From the NCBI RefSeq assembly GCF_035319885.1, contig NZ_CP141285.1:248001-312000 (forward strand): 64,000 bases of DNA, given 5' to 3'. The notes beneath the pieces are model-generated. The model was not told the origin of the DNA, did not search any database, and was given only the letters and a program-made list of their open reading frames with translations. The number at the start of each line of letters is the position of its first letter. Position 1 is the first letter of the stretch. The stretch is from Altererythrobacter sp. H2. Its GTDB lineage: Bacteria > Pseudomonadota > Alphaproteobacteria > Sphingomonadales > Sphingomonadaceae. Made by a program: the position numbers and the translations under genes. Below are positions 26,605 through 35,456 of this stretch, piece after piece.

Positions 26605-27618
26605 ATGCGCAAGGTACTCGTCACCGGCAGCGCCGGGTTCATCGGCTTTCATCTGTCGCGCCTGCTGCTCGAGGAAGGCTTTGCCGTCGTCGGCTTTGAC
26701 GGGATGACCGACTACTATGATGTACGGATCAAGGAGCGGCGGCACCAGATGCTGCTCCAGAACCAGCATTTCAGCGCCCACATCGGGATGCTGGAGGACT
26801 TCGACCGGCTCCACGCCCTGTGCATGGAAGAAAAGCCGGACGTCATCGTCCATCTCGCGGCACAGGCCGGGGTGCGCTACAGCCTAGAGAACCCGCGCGC
26901 CTATCTCGATGCCAACATCATCGGCACCTTCAACGTGATGGAATGCGCGCGCGAGCTGGGCGTCGATCACCTGCTGATGGCCTCGACCAGTTCGGTCTAC
27001 GGTGCCAACGAAGACATGCCGTTCGACGAGCTGGAGCGGGTCGAGACGCCGATGACCTTCTATGCCGCGACCAAAAAGGCCAACGAATCGATGGGCCACA
27101 GCTATGCCCACCTGTGGAATCTGCCGACCACGATGTTCCGGTTCTTCACGGTCTATGGCCCGTGGGGCCGCCCGGACATGGCGCTGTTCAAGTTCACCAA
27201 GGGAATCCTGAACGGCGAGCCGATCGACATCTACAACCACGGTGAGATGTACCGCGATTTCACTTACGTCACCGATCTGGTGCGCGGCATCCGCCTGCTG
27301 ATCGACGCAGCCCCGGTACGCCCTGACAGCCGCGCGGACATTCCCGAAGGCGACAGTCTCTCCCCGGTCGCGCCCTTCCGGGTGGTCAACATCGGCAACA
27401 GCGACAAGGTCCGCCTGCTCGACTTCATCGAAGCGATCGAACAGGAATGCGGGATCGAGGCCAAGCGCAACTACATGGACATGCAGAAAGGCGACGTCCC
27501 CGCAACCTGGGCCAACGCCGACCTGCTCAAGCGTCTGACCGGGTACAAGCCCGAGACCGGCTATCGCGAGGGCATCCGCCAGTTCGTCGCCTGGTACCGG
27601 GATTACTACGCGGTCTGA
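26605..27618 (+). CDS. UDP-glucuronate 4-epimerase-like SDR enzyme
   Basis: This 337-residue extended SDR has KVLVTGSAGFIGFHLSRLLL, VHLAAQAGVRYSLENPRAYL, SSVYGANEDMPFDE with the YAATKKANE catalytic motif (YxxxK), and FRFFTVYGPWGRPDMALF. These are typical of UDP-GlcA/UDP-GalA 4-epimerases (CapI/LspL). Next to a UDP-HexNAc 6-dehydrogenase it may interconvert GlcNAcA and GalNAcA, a WbpP/TviC-like role (inference). GAGGAC precedes the ATG. Its stop abuts the convergent wecC stop (TGATCA). Confidence 0.9.
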   Translation: MRKVLVTGSAGFIGFHLSRLLLEEGFAVVGFDGMTDYYDVRIKERRHQMLLQNQHFSAHIGMLEDFDRLHALCMEEKPDVIVHLAAQAGVRYSLENPRAYLDANIIGTFNVMECARELGVDHLLMASTSSVYGANEDMPFDELERVETPMTFYAATKKANESMGHSYAHLWNLPTTMFRFFTVYGPWGRPDMALFKFTKGILNGEPIDIYNHGEMYRDFTYVTDLVRGIRLLIDAAPVRPDSRADIPEGDSLSPVAPFRVVNIGNSDKVRLLDFIEAIEQECGIEAKRNYMDMQKGDVPATWANADLLKRLTGYKPETGYREGIRQFVAWYRDYYAV

Positions 27619-28920
27619 TCAACTCGCCAGACGCAGGCCCGGCTTGCTCGGCTCCATTGAGGAATCGGGCCAGATTCCGCGCGTGTCATAGACCACCGCG
27701 CTGGCGCGTTCTTCCAATGGCACCACGCGGAACACGTCGTGGTCGACCAACACGATCAGCACGCCGCAGGTCTCCAGCGCAGTGTCGAGGTCGACCAGCT
27801 CTGCGCCGGTGCCGTCGAATTCCTTCGGCAGCGCGGTGGCATAGGGCTCCACCACGTTGACCCGCTCGCCAAACTCGCGCGCGAGACTGGCCGCGACATA
27901 GCGCGCCGGACTTTCGCGGAAATCGTCGATATTGGCCTTGAAGGCGAGGCCCATGCAGGCAACCGGGACGCCCGGATTGGCCTCGATCAGAGCAGTTGCG
28001 CGCGCCAGCACGTGGTGCATCTTGGCATCGTTGATCTCGCGCGCGGCGCGGATGATGCGCGATTGCTCCGGTGCGCCATGGACGATGAACCACGGATCGA
28101 CCGCAATGCAGTGCCCGCCAACGCCTGGACCGGGCTGGAGAATGTTCACGCGCGGGTGCCGGTTGGCGAGGCGGATCACTTCCCACACGTCGAGGCCCAT
28201 TGTGTCGGCAATCATCGACAGTTCGTTGGCGAAGGCGATGTTGACGTCGCGGAAGCTGTTTTCGACCAGCTTGGTCATCTCCGCGCTGCGGGCATCGGTG
28301 GTGACGCAGGTGCCGCGCACGAACAGCTTGTAGAAAGCCAGCGCCTTGCGCGCACAGCGGGGCGTGATGCCGCCGATCGAACGGTCGTTGTGGGTCAGTT
28401 CCTCGAGGATCCGCCCCGGCAGCACCCGCTCGGGGCAGTAGGAAATGGCGACATCGGGCGTGTCAGTCGTTTTGCCCGGTAGCTTGAGGTCGGGGCGCAG
28501 TCCGGCGATCAGGTCCCGCATCGCTTCTGTCGTGCCGACCGGCGAGGTCGATTCGAGAATCACGCAGTCACCCTTTTTGAGCACGCCGGCCACTTCGGTT
28601 GCGGCCGCCATGACATAGGAGACGTCAGGGGTGTGCTGGCCGTCCTTCGCAAACGGGGTGGGGACCGCAATCACGAACACGTCAGCGGGGACGATCTGAG
28701 TCGAAGCGCGCAAGAGCCCGCGCTGGACGACGCCGCGGACCAGGCCGTCGAGATCGACTTCCTCGATATGGATCTCGCCCCGATTGATCGTGTCGACCAC
28801 ATGGTCGGACACGTCGATCCCGGTCACCCGGCAATTGGCCCGCGCGATAATCGCGGCGGTCGGCAGGCCGATATAGCCGAGCCCGATGACGCAGACGGTT
28901 GGTTTGGTATCGCCCTGCAT
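27619..28920 (-). CDS. wecC: UDP-N-acetyl-D-mannosamine dehydrogenase (WecC)
   Basis: The 433-residue enzyme makes UDP-ManNAcA from UDP-ManNAc. It has VCVIGLGYIGLPTAAIIARA, SYCPERVLPGRILEELTHND, the R-x-IGG motif DRSIGGITPRCA, the catalytic cysteine in LQPGPGVGGHCIAVDPWFIV, and AFKANIDDFRESPARYVA. The VLPG..EL..NDR pattern distinguishes it from the TviB-like paralogue at 25325. ATG 28920 is preceded by GGAGGCAGGAATTTC. It follows wecB on the same strand with a 58-base gap, so the pair supplies ManNAcA. Confidence 0.92.
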   Translation of the reverse strand: MQGDTKPTVCVIGLGYIGLPTAAIIARANCRVTGIDVSDHVVDTINRGEIHIEEVDLDGLVRGVVQRGLLRASTQIVPADVFVIAVPTPFAKDGQHTPDVSYVMAAATEVAGVLKKGDCVILESTSPVGTTEAMRDLIAGLRPDLKLPGKTTDTPDVAISYCPERVLPGRILEELTHNDRSIGGITPRCARKALAFYKLFVRGTCVTTDARSAEMTKLVENSFRDVNIAFANELSMIADTMGLDVWEVIRLANRHPRVNILQPGPGVGGHCIAVDPWFIVHGAPEQSRIIRAAREINDAKMHHVLARATALIEANPGVPVACMGLAFKANIDDFRESPARYVAASLAREFGERVNVVEPYATALPKEFDGTGAELVDLDTALETCGVLIVLVDHDVFRVVPLEERASAVVYDTRGIWPDSSMEPSKPGLRLAS

Positions 28921-28978
28921 GAAATTCCTGCCTCCGGTGGTCTGGCACCGCCATAGGCAGGGGTGGTAAATATGCCGT

Positions 28979-30115
28979 TTACCCGGCCAGTCCTCGATCG
29001 GCGAGAAGCTCGGCGATGCGCTGGCTCGATTTGCCGTCACCGAAGGGATTGTGCGCCCGGGCCATCGCCTCGTAGGCATCGGTATCATCGAGCAGGCGGG
29101 TGGTTTCCGCGACGATCCGGTCAGCGTCTGTCCCGACCAGGCGCGCTGTTCCTGCCGCCACCCCTTCGGGCCGCTCAGTCGTCTCGCGCATCACCAGCAC
29201 CGGTTTGCCTAGGGCCGGCGCTTCTTCCTGCACCCCGCCGCTGTCGGTCAGCATCAGCGTGCTGATTGCGATGAGGCGGGCAAAGTGCGGATAATCGAGC
29301 GGTTCGATCAGCGCCACATTATCGAGGCCGGCCAGTTCAGCGTTCATCACCGCACGGACGTTGGGGTTGAGATGGACCGGGAAGATCACCGCCACATCGG
29401 GCCTCGCGGCCAGCCGCTTCACGGCGTCGGCAATGCCGCGCATCCCCTCACCGAAGTTCTCGCGTCGATGGCTGGTCATGCCGATGATCCGCTTGCCGGC
29501 AAACCGCTGCTCGAGCCCGGCCAGCCCCTGTGCGAGAGAGGGTTCCTGCGCGATTCGCGCCGTGATCCAGTGCAGCGCGTCGATCACCGTGTTACCGGTG
29601 ACGTGGATCGTGGCGGGATCAATATTCTCCCGCCGCAAGGCCTCTGCGGCCGTTTCGGTGGGAGCGAAGTGGAGCGCGGCGAAGCTGCCGATCACCTTGC
29701 GATTGACCTCTTCGGGCCAGGGATGGTGGATGTTCCCGCTGCGCAGGCCCGCTTCGACATGGACCACCGGAATCTTGCGGTAATAGGCCGCAAGCGCGCC
29801 GCACATGGCCGTGGCCGTATCACCCTGGACCACCACCACGTCGGGTTTCTCCAGGTCCATCACCGCACCGAGCCCGGTGAGCAAGCGGGCTGTGAGCGCA
29901 TCGAGCGTCTGATCCGGCTGCATGACGTCGAGATCGTGGTGCGGCACCACTCCTGCAATTTCGAGCACCTGATCGAGCATGCCGCGGTGCTGGCCGGACA
30001 CGCAGGTGCGGGACCGGAAGCGAGGATCGTCTTCCAGTGCATGGATCAACGGAAACAGTTTTATGGCTTCCGGCCGGGTGCCGAAAACGGTGAGGATGGT
30101 GCGGGGTGTGCTCAT
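28979..30115 (-). CDS. wecB: UDP-N-acetylglucosamine 2-epimerase, non-hydrolysing (WecB)
   Basis: The 378-residue GT-B enzyme interconverts UDP-GlcNAc and UDP-ManNAc. The signatures are LTVFGTRPEAIKLFPLIHAL, VVVQGDTATAMCGALAAYYR, VHVEAGLRSGNIHHPWPEEV, GMTSHRRENFGEGM and LMLTDSGGVQEEAPALGKPV. It is first in the minus-strand unit and feeds wecC. The plus-strand capG is a diverged paralogue with a different role. Confidence 0.94.
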   Translation of the reverse strand: MSTPRTILTVFGTRPEAIKLFPLIHALEDDPRFRSRTCVSGQHRGMLDQVLEIAGVVPHHDLDVMQPDQTLDALTARLLTGLGAVMDLEKPDVVVVQGDTATAMCGALAAYYRKIPVVHVEAGLRSGNIHHPWPEEVNRKVIGSFAALHFAPTETAAEALRRENIDPATIHVTGNTVIDALHWITARIAQEPSLAQGLAGLEQRFAGKRIIGMTSHRRENFGEGMRGIADAVKRLAARPDVAVIFPVHLNPNVRAVMNAELAGLDNVALIEPLDYPHFARLIAISTLMLTDSGGVQEEAPALGKPVLVMRETTERPEGVAAGTARLVGTDADRIVAETTRLLDDTDAYEAMARAHNPFGDGKSSQRIAELLADRGLAG

Positions 30116-30171
30116 GCGCCCGCCCCTAGCGCAATTTGGTTAACGCCCCATAGGCAGCGGCAGAGCGGCCT

Positions 30172-30738
30172 CTACTGGCCGTCAGGTCCTGGGGCGGTTT
30201 CTTCGGAAACCGGGCGCTCGTTTGGCAGTTCAGCCGCACGTTCCCGTTCCAGGCGCTCCATATATTCGCGTTCGATCTGCTCGACCCGCGCCTGCTGCTC
30301 GGCGGCTGTCTGGTCGATTTGCGACAACCGGTCAGCCCGGGCGGACGCAATCAGCTCGCTGAAACGGATGTCGGCTCCATCGGCCCGATCGCCATAAGCG
30401 GCGCGGATCATCTGCTGGGTGCACCCGGTGAATCCGCCCACCCCGGCGGGCGAGCACGACATGGTGCCAAAGTCGCCGATCATCTCCAGCTTCTCGACCC
30501 GCTGGGTCCAGGCCGTGTTGGCGGGATCTTCGCTGAAGCGCAGGTTGGGCGGAATGCGGAACCGATCTTCCTCGGGCATGCGGGCTACAACGCAAATCTC
30601 GCCCGCCGGGCATTCCGGCGCGGCATCGTCTCCATAGACGATCGACATCCGCACGTCGTCGGTAACGGCATCCTGCGCGGCCAGTGGCAAAGCGAGTGCC
30701 ATGCCTGCTAGGCTGAGGGCGGCGGTGAGGCGGTTCAT
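30172..30738 (-). CDS. Conserved hypothetical secreted/periplasmic protein
   Basis: The 188-residue product has a signal peptide (LTAALSLAGMALALPLAAQD, probable cleavage after AAQ). A CPAGEICVVARMPEEDRFRI segment and a further cysteine pair (SCSPAGVGGFTGC) suggest disulfides. The C-terminal 60 residues form a charged helix, probably a coiled coil (EQQARVEQIEREYMERLERE). I cannot assign a function. It stands alone between wecB and coq7. Signal peptide and coding bias make it a real gene. Confidence 0.78.
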   Translation of the reverse strand: MNRLTAALSLAGMALALPLAAQDAVTDDVRMSIVYGDDAAPECPAGEICVVARMPEEDRFRIPPNLRFSEDPANTAWTQRVEKLEMIGDFGTMSCSPAGVGGFTGCTQQMIRAAYGDRADGADIRFSELIASARADRLSQIDQTAAEQQARVEQIEREYMERLERERAAELPNERPVSEETAPGPDGQ

Positions 30739-30841
30739 GGCCAGGCTCCTTGTCGTTCCTGCGTGGGCGCACGGCTATCGGCGCCGGTTCCGGAAAAGCG
30801 CTATATAGGCGCTCCCGGCACTGAACTCCAGATGAAGCGGG

Positions 30842-31390
30842 TCAGATGCGCTCGGCAAGACGGATTGCAACCCGGCAGCCGAGCCGGATCGCGCCCGACA
30901 GGAGCGGGTAGGCCGGTGCCCGTTCCGCCCCAGCCGCCAGAGCCGCATCGCGGTGATCGCGTTCGTCCTCGCGGAACTCGGCAATCATCCCGGCAAGTTC
31001 CGGGTCAGCATTGGTCGATTCCAGCTCGTCCAGCTGTTCGGAATAGTGCCGGTCGATCTCCTCTTCGACCGCTGCGGTGCAGGCCATCGCTGCTTCCGGG
31101 CCGAGCAGGGCCGTGCCTGCGCCCAGGGCAAAGCCTGCGGCCGACCAGAACGGCTGCAACACCGTGGGGCGTACCCCGCGCCGCGCCATCAGGGCATCGA
31201 ACTTGGCCCGGTGAACCGCTTCCTGTTCTGCCATGTGGCGGATCTCGGCAGAAAGCGGATGCCGGTCACCCATGACGGCCAGCTGCCCGGCGTAAATGCG
31301 GGTCGCACCGAATTCGCCCGCCTGATCGACCCGGATCATCCGGTCGGTCGCGGGACGGGCATCGCCGGAAGACGTGTGGGGGGCAGGCAT
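30842..31390 (-). CDS. coq7: Demethoxyubiquinone hydroxylase (COQ7 family)
   Basis: This 182-residue di-iron monooxygenase hydroxylates demethoxyubiquinone in ubiquinone synthesis. The ligand motifs are RVDQAGEFGATRIYAGQLAV, HMAEQEAVHRAKFDAL (ExxH), ACTAAVEEEIDRHY and FREDERDHRDAAL (ExxxxH). The length is typical of the alphaproteobacterial form. ATG 31390 overlaps the dsbB stop (TGATG), giving translational coupling with dsbB. Ubiquinone is also the electron acceptor of DsbB. Confidence 0.94.
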   Translation of the reverse strand: MPAPHTSSGDARPATDRMIRVDQAGEFGATRIYAGQLAVMGDRHPLSAEIRHMAEQEAVHRAKFDALMARRGVRPTVLQPFWSAAGFALGAGTALLGPEAAMACTAAVEEEIDRHYSEQLDELESTNADPELAGMIAEFREDERDHRDAALAAGAERAPAYPLLSGAIRLGCRVAIRLAERI

Positions 31391-31863
31391 CAGCGGTGGC
31401 GCTCCTTGGTCAGCAAAGCCAAGATGGCGATCCCGGCCCCGGTCGAAAAGAGAAAATTGAAGCCGGCCAGCGAAATGCCCAGCAGCGTCCATGGGGCCGC
31501 ATCGCAGCGGACCAGCGGCGCCGCCAGAATATTGTCGAGCGCGCTGCCCCCGCCATCCGGCACTGCCGTGGCGCAACCGGTGATGCCTTCCCACCAGCCA
31601 TATTCAACGCCGGCATGGAAACCGCCGATCAGCCCCGAGGCCAGCACTGCCAGCCCCGCGAGGGAAACCCACAGGCGGGCCGGAGGCAGGCGAAACGCGA
31701 CAACAGCCAGCGCAACCGCCAGGAAATGGGGATAGCGCTGCCACCAGCACATTTCACAGGGGTAGAGCCCCAAGCCCAGTTCCGAAATGTAAGCCCCCGC
31801 CAGCAGCAGGGCCGGAACGCCGAGTGCCAAGCGGCGCGCCACGACCAGACGATCGGAAGTCAA
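31390..31863 (-). CDS. dsbB: Disulfide bond formation protein B
   Basis: This 157-residue inner-membrane protein has four helices and reoxidises DsbA using ubiquinone. The first periplasmic loop has the CEMC redox pair (GLYPCEMCWWQRYPHFLAVA). The second loop has two cysteines (GITGCATAV and APLVRCDAAPW). The start is TTG 31863, with a G-rich ribosome site nine bases upstream; GTG 31842 is the alternative. It overlaps coq7. Confidence 0.92.
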   Translation of the reverse strand: MTSDRLVVARRLALGVPALLLAGAYISELGLGLYPCEMCWWQRYPHFLAVALAVVAFRLPPARLWVSLAGLAVLASGLIGGFHAGVEYGWWEGITGCATAVPDGGGSALDNILAAPLVRCDAAPWTLLGISLAGFNFLFSTGAGIAILALLTKERHR

Positions 31864-31880
31864 CTGGGCAGCCCCCCGGA

Positions 31881-33224
31881 TCAGTTGCGACGAACGATGG
31901 TGCCGCCAGACGTACGGCGCAAGGTCTCCATCGCGTAATGAAGCTGGAAGTCTTCCACCCCCTGTTCCTTCAACTGGGCCGAGGTCAGCTGGAAGCGCGG
32001 GTCGTCGCGCTTGTCCCGTTCGAGCTCTTCGTCTTTCAGTGAGGCTTCATTGACGAGGTGGCCGCGCAGGTCCGATTCGCGCATCAGAAAACGAGCGCGT
32101 TTCTCCCGGTCCGGATCCGACAGCTGCGGCACCGCAATGTCCGGCTTGATCCCGCCTTCCTGTACCGAATTCCCGGCCGGGGTGTAGTAACGGGCCGTAG
32201 TCAGCTTAAGCGCGGCATCGTTGCCCAGCGGCAGCAGTGTCTGCACGCTGCCCTTGCCAAAGCTGCGGTCGCCCATGATCACGGCGCGGCGATGGTCCTG
32301 CAGTGCACCGGCAACAATTTCGGATGCCGAAGCGGAACCGGCGTCAATCAGCACCACCATCGGTACGTTCTTGGCAATCTCGCCGGGGAAGATCGTCTCG
32401 GCATCATAGGAGAACGATTCGCTGCGCAACCTGCCCCGCTGGGACACGATCCGCCCGCTCGACAGGAACAGGTCGCTCAGCGCCACTGCTTCGTCGAGCG
32501 AACCACCCGGATTGGACCGCATATCGAGTACCAGCCCCGACAGGCCGCCGCGCGCCTCGGCATCGAGCGCCTTCCAGGCCGCGAAGACGTCCGAGCCGAC
32601 GTCGCGCGAAAATTCGTTGACGGTGATGACGCCGATCCCGCCCGCTTCCAGCTTGTGCGTGACTGGTTCAAGCTCGATCACCCCGCGGGTAACCGTCACG
32701 TCGAACGGCTCGTCCCGGCCAGGCCGGAAAAGTGTCAGCCGGATGCTGGTTCCCGCCGGGCCGCGCATCTGCCGCACCGCGTCGTCCAGATCACCGCCGT
32801 AAATCAGCTTACCATCGAGATGGGTGATGAAATCGCCCGCCTTGACCCCTGCATCCATTGCCGGGCTGCCCCGGAACGGCGAGATCACCTTGACCGCCCC
32901 GTCTTCCATCTGGACCGACAGGCCGAGGCCCGAATAGTTGCCGTCGATCATGGTTTCGAGCCGCTGCAACGATGCACCGTCAAGATAGCCGGAATGCGGA
33001 TCGAGCGACGCCAGCATGCCATCGATGGCCCCGCGGATCAGCTTTTCATCCTCGACGGGCTCGACATAGCTGGTCTTGATCCGCTGGTAGACGGCAAACA
33101 GGCGCGAAAACTCCGGCCCGGCGCGCCCGTCAACCTGGGCCATTCCGGCGGTCGTGGCCGGGATGATGGCCACGGCAGTGACCAGGGCAGCAGACTTGAG
33201 GAAGGCGGCGAACTTCATGGGCAT
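31881..33224 (-). CDS. ctpA: C-terminal processing peptidase, S41 family (CtpA)
   Basis: The 447-residue periplasmic serine protease has a signal peptide (LKSAALVTAVAIIPATTAGM), a PDZ domain (GLGLSVQMEDGAVKVISPFR) and the S41 catalytic core. The nucleophile is in DAGSASASEIVAGAL and the general-base lysine in DRSFGKGSVQTLLPL. CtpA-type enzymes degrade or trim envelope proteins, including peptidoglycan hydrolases. It lies directly downstream of the envC-like gene (94-base gap), matching a common envC-ctpA pairing. Confidence 0.94.
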   Translation of the reverse strand: MPMKFAAFLKSAALVTAVAIIPATTAGMAQVDGRAGPEFSRLFAVYQRIKTSYVEPVEDEKLIRGAIDGMLASLDPHSGYLDGASLQRLETMIDGNYSGLGLSVQMEDGAVKVISPFRGSPAMDAGVKAGDFITHLDGKLIYGGDLDDAVRQMRGPAGTSIRLTLFRPGRDEPFDVTVTRGVIELEPVTHKLEAGGIGVITVNEFSRDVGSDVFAAWKALDAEARGGLSGLVLDMRSNPGGSLDEAVALSDLFLSSGRIVSQRGRLRSESFSYDAETIFPGEIAKNVPMVVLIDAGSASASEIVAGALQDHRRAVIMGDRSFGKGSVQTLLPLGNDAALKLTTARYYTPAGNSVQEGGIKPDIAVPQLSDPDREKRARFLMRESDLRGHLVNEASLKDEELERDKRDDPRFQLTSAQLKEQGVEDFQLHYAMETLRRTSGGTIVRRN

Positions 33225-33318
33225 GGGACTCCTGATCGTCCTATCCTATCCCCTGCACCGGCTTAACGCCAGATGACCTTTCCGGGGCTGTACCATGCGG
33301 GGGCGGCGCTGCATTGCG

Positions 33319-34527
33319 TCAGCGCAGCTGATCGAGCGGATTGACCGGCTTCCCGTTGCGGCGAAGTTCCAGGTTGATCAAAGGCGTGCCTGCCCCGGCG
33401 ACACCGAGCGGGGCGCCGCCCACCAGCATATCACCCACCGCGACATCGGTTCGTGCAAGGCCGGTAACCAGGCTGACCCAGCCGCCATCATGTTCGACAA
33501 TCACGATTCGGCCATACCCGCGATAAGGGCCGGCAAACGCTACCCGTCCGCCGGCAGGCGTCACCACCTGCGCTCCGCTGCGGGGTGCAATGGCGATGCC
33601 CTTGCTGACGAGGCCGGTGCCCAGCACCGAGCCGAAGCCTGTCACCGTGCGGCCGCTTACAGGTAACTGGTATCCCTCGGGCGCCCCGGTCGAAAGAGCT
33701 GACGGGGCGGTTTCACCAACCTCCGCGATGCGCGGCTGGGCCGGGCGAAGGACCGGCCCGGGCAAGGCGGCGAGATCGGCGCGCAATCCGGCAGCTTCGT
33801 CCAGCTGCTCGACCAGAGCATCGAGATCACGCGCTTCTTCGGCCATGGCCAGCGCGCGCTCGCTTTCCCGGGCAGACGCGCTGTTGGCCTGACGTGAGGC
33901 AAGCCGCTGGCGGGTTTCCAGTGCCGCCAGCCGCTGGCGCCGATCGGCCAGCTCGTCTTCGTTTGTGCGCAGGGCGGCCAGAGCCTGCCGCGCTTCGCGC
34001 TCCAATCGTCGGCCACGGTCGATTTCAGCCCGCAGGGCTGACGTGCGCCGCCTCACCTCGGGCATTGTCGTCTCCAGCATGGCGCTGAGATAGACGGTTT
34101 CCCGCAGCGAGCCGGGCCTCAGGGCGGAAAGCGCCACTGGCCGCCGGGCCAGTTTCTGCAAGGCGGCCGTCAGGCGAAGGAGCGGTTCGCGCCTCTCGGC
34201 AAGGCGGCGCTCAAGCTGGCCGCGCTGCCCGTCGATCAGGCTGAGCCGCGCTTCGGCTGCGTCAATCCCCGCCTCGGCCTGCTGGATCCGGGCCGCGAGA
34301 GCGGCTGCTTCGCGCGCGGTCTTCTCGGCCGCTTCGGTCGCTGCCCGCGCTTCGCGCTCCAGCCGGACGCTGCGCCGTTCGGCCTCGGCTGCCTGGGCCT
34401 GCGCGCGAGCCAGCGCGGCGCGCGTTTCAGCGGGCTGGACAAAGGCGGCATCCCGCTGGGCCAGACCGGCCGCAGCCAGGCTGGCCAGTATCGGCACGAT
34501 GATCAGAAAGGCGCGGGGTCTGGACAC
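33319..34527 (-). CDS. EnvC-like murein hydrolase activator (degenerate LytM domain)
   Basis: The 402-residue protein has an N-terminal signal or anchor (AFLIIVPILASLAAAGLA) and a long charged coiled coil (about 30-265). A C-terminal LytM/M23 fold (GRTVTGFGSVLGTGLVSKG to PVNPLDQL) follows. The zinc ligands are missing: HxxxD is replaced in KGIAIAPRSGAQV, and the final HxH is replaced by INLELR. It is therefore an activator of amidases like EnvC, not a peptidase. GTG 34527 starts four bases after the rlmH stop; an in-frame TTG at 34563 lies inside rlmH. Confidence 0.9.
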   Translation of the reverse strand: MSRPRAFLIIVPILASLAAAGLAQRDAAFVQPAETRAALARAQAQAAEAERRSVRLEREARAATEAAEKTAREAAALAARIQQAEAGIDAAEARLSLIDGQRGQLERRLAERREPLLRLTAALQKLARRPVALSALRPGSLRETVYLSAMLETTMPEVRRRTSALRAEIDRGRRLEREARQALAALRTNEDELADRRQRLAALETRQRLASRQANSASARESERALAMAEEARDLDALVEQLDEAAGLRADLAALPGPVLRPAQPRIAEVGETAPSALSTGAPEGYQLPVSGRTVTGFGSVLGTGLVSKGIAIAPRSGAQVVTPAGGRVAFAGPYRGYGRIVIVEHDGGWVSLVTGLARTDVAVGDMLVGGAPLGVAGAGTPLINLELRRNGKPVNPLDQLR

Positions 34528-34531
34528 CGGG

Positions 34532-34954
34532 TCACCCTGCCCGATGATAGGGGTGCCCGGCAAGGATGGTGGTGGCGCGGTAGATCTGCTCCATCAGCAT
34601 CGCCCGGGCGAGAAGATGGGGCCAGGTGGCCTTGCCGAAGGCAAGCAGGAGATCGGCCTGTTCCCGCTCTGCGCTGCTATGGCCGTCTGCCGCGCCAAGC
34701 ACGAAGCGCGTCTCGCGGACACCGTCGTCCCGCCAGCGGCCAAGCTGCCGGGCCAGTTGGTCCGAATCGAGGTCGCGCCCCCGTTCGTCCAGCAGGACCA
34801 GCCTTGCAGGGCTGCCCAGGTCAGGCGCCTTGCCGCCCGAATCAGGCAGTTCGGTCAGCTTGAGCGGCCAGCTGATCCGCCTGGCGTAACGCTCGACCAG
34901 ATCTGCTTCAGGCGACCGGCCGAGCTTGCCCCGGGCAACGACGTGCAGCAGCAT
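34532..34954 (-). CDS. rlmH: 23S rRNA pseudouridine-1915 N3-methyltransferase RlmH
   Basis: The 140-residue SPOUT methyltransferase modifies helix 69 of 23S rRNA using SAM. It has the start LLHVVARGKLGRSPEADLVE, the strand VLLDERGRDLDSDQLARQLG, and the SAM-knot segment FVLGAADGHS, where the family more often has IGGADG. The C-terminus is HLLARAMLMEQIYRATTILA with HPYHRAG. It is immediately downstream of rsfS, the common rsfS-rlmH order. Confidence 0.95.
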   Translation of the reverse strand: MLLHVVARGKLGRSPEADLVERYARRISWPLKLTELPDSGGKAPDLGSPARLVLLDERGRDLDSDQLARQLGRWRDDGVRETRFVLGAADGHSSAEREQADLLLAFGKATWPHLLARAMLMEQIYRATTILAGHPYHRAG

Positions 34955-34966
34955 GGACTGTCGGCT

Positions 34967-35389
34967 TCAGGCCGGGCCCGTTGCCGCTGTCAGGGGCGCA
35001 TCGCCGAAGGCCCACATCCGTTCCAGATTGTAGAAACTGCGCACTTCGGGCCGGAACAGGTGGACGACCACATCGCCCGCATCGATCAGGACCCAGTCGG
35101 CTGCAGGCAGGCCTTCCAGCCGCACGGGGCCGAGGCCCGCCTGCTTGATCTTTTCCGCCAGTTTCTGCGCCATGGCGGCGACCTGACGGGTGGAGCGGCC
35201 CGACGCGATGACCATGTGATCGGCAATGGTGGACTTCCCCGCCAGCGGAATGGAGACGAGGTCCTGCGCCTGGTCCTCGTCGAGCTGGCCGATTACCAGC
35301 GCATGGAGCGATCCGGGTTCGGTTTCGATGTCAGTCACAGGCCGGGTTCCGGGAAAATCCGGCGGCAGATGGGTTTGCGCCTCGGTCAT
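34967..35389 (-). CDS. rsfS: Ribosomal silencing factor RsfS
   Basis: The 140-residue DUF143-family protein binds L14 and blocks subunit joining in starved cells. The core is SLHALVIGQLDEDQAQDLVS, DHMVIASGRSTRQVAAMAQK, and WVLIDAGDVVVHLFRPEVRS with FYNLERMW. I chose ATG 35389 (MTEAQTH). The longer reading frame upstream runs through the 67-base gap into nadD and is not credible. It sits between nadD and rlmH, as is usual. Confidence 0.95.
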   Translation of the reverse strand: MTEAQTHLPPDFPGTRPVTDIETEPGSLHALVIGQLDEDQAQDLVSIPLAGKSTIADHMVIASGRSTRQVAAMAQKLAEKIKQAGLGPVRLEGLPAADWVLIDAGDVVVHLFRPEVRSFYNLERMWAFGDAPLTAATGPA

Positions 35390-35456
35390 GGGCGAATACG
35401 GTGCTCCTGTAGGGTGAGGTAAGGGGAAGGGAGGGACGGGTGAGCGGCATGGCGAC

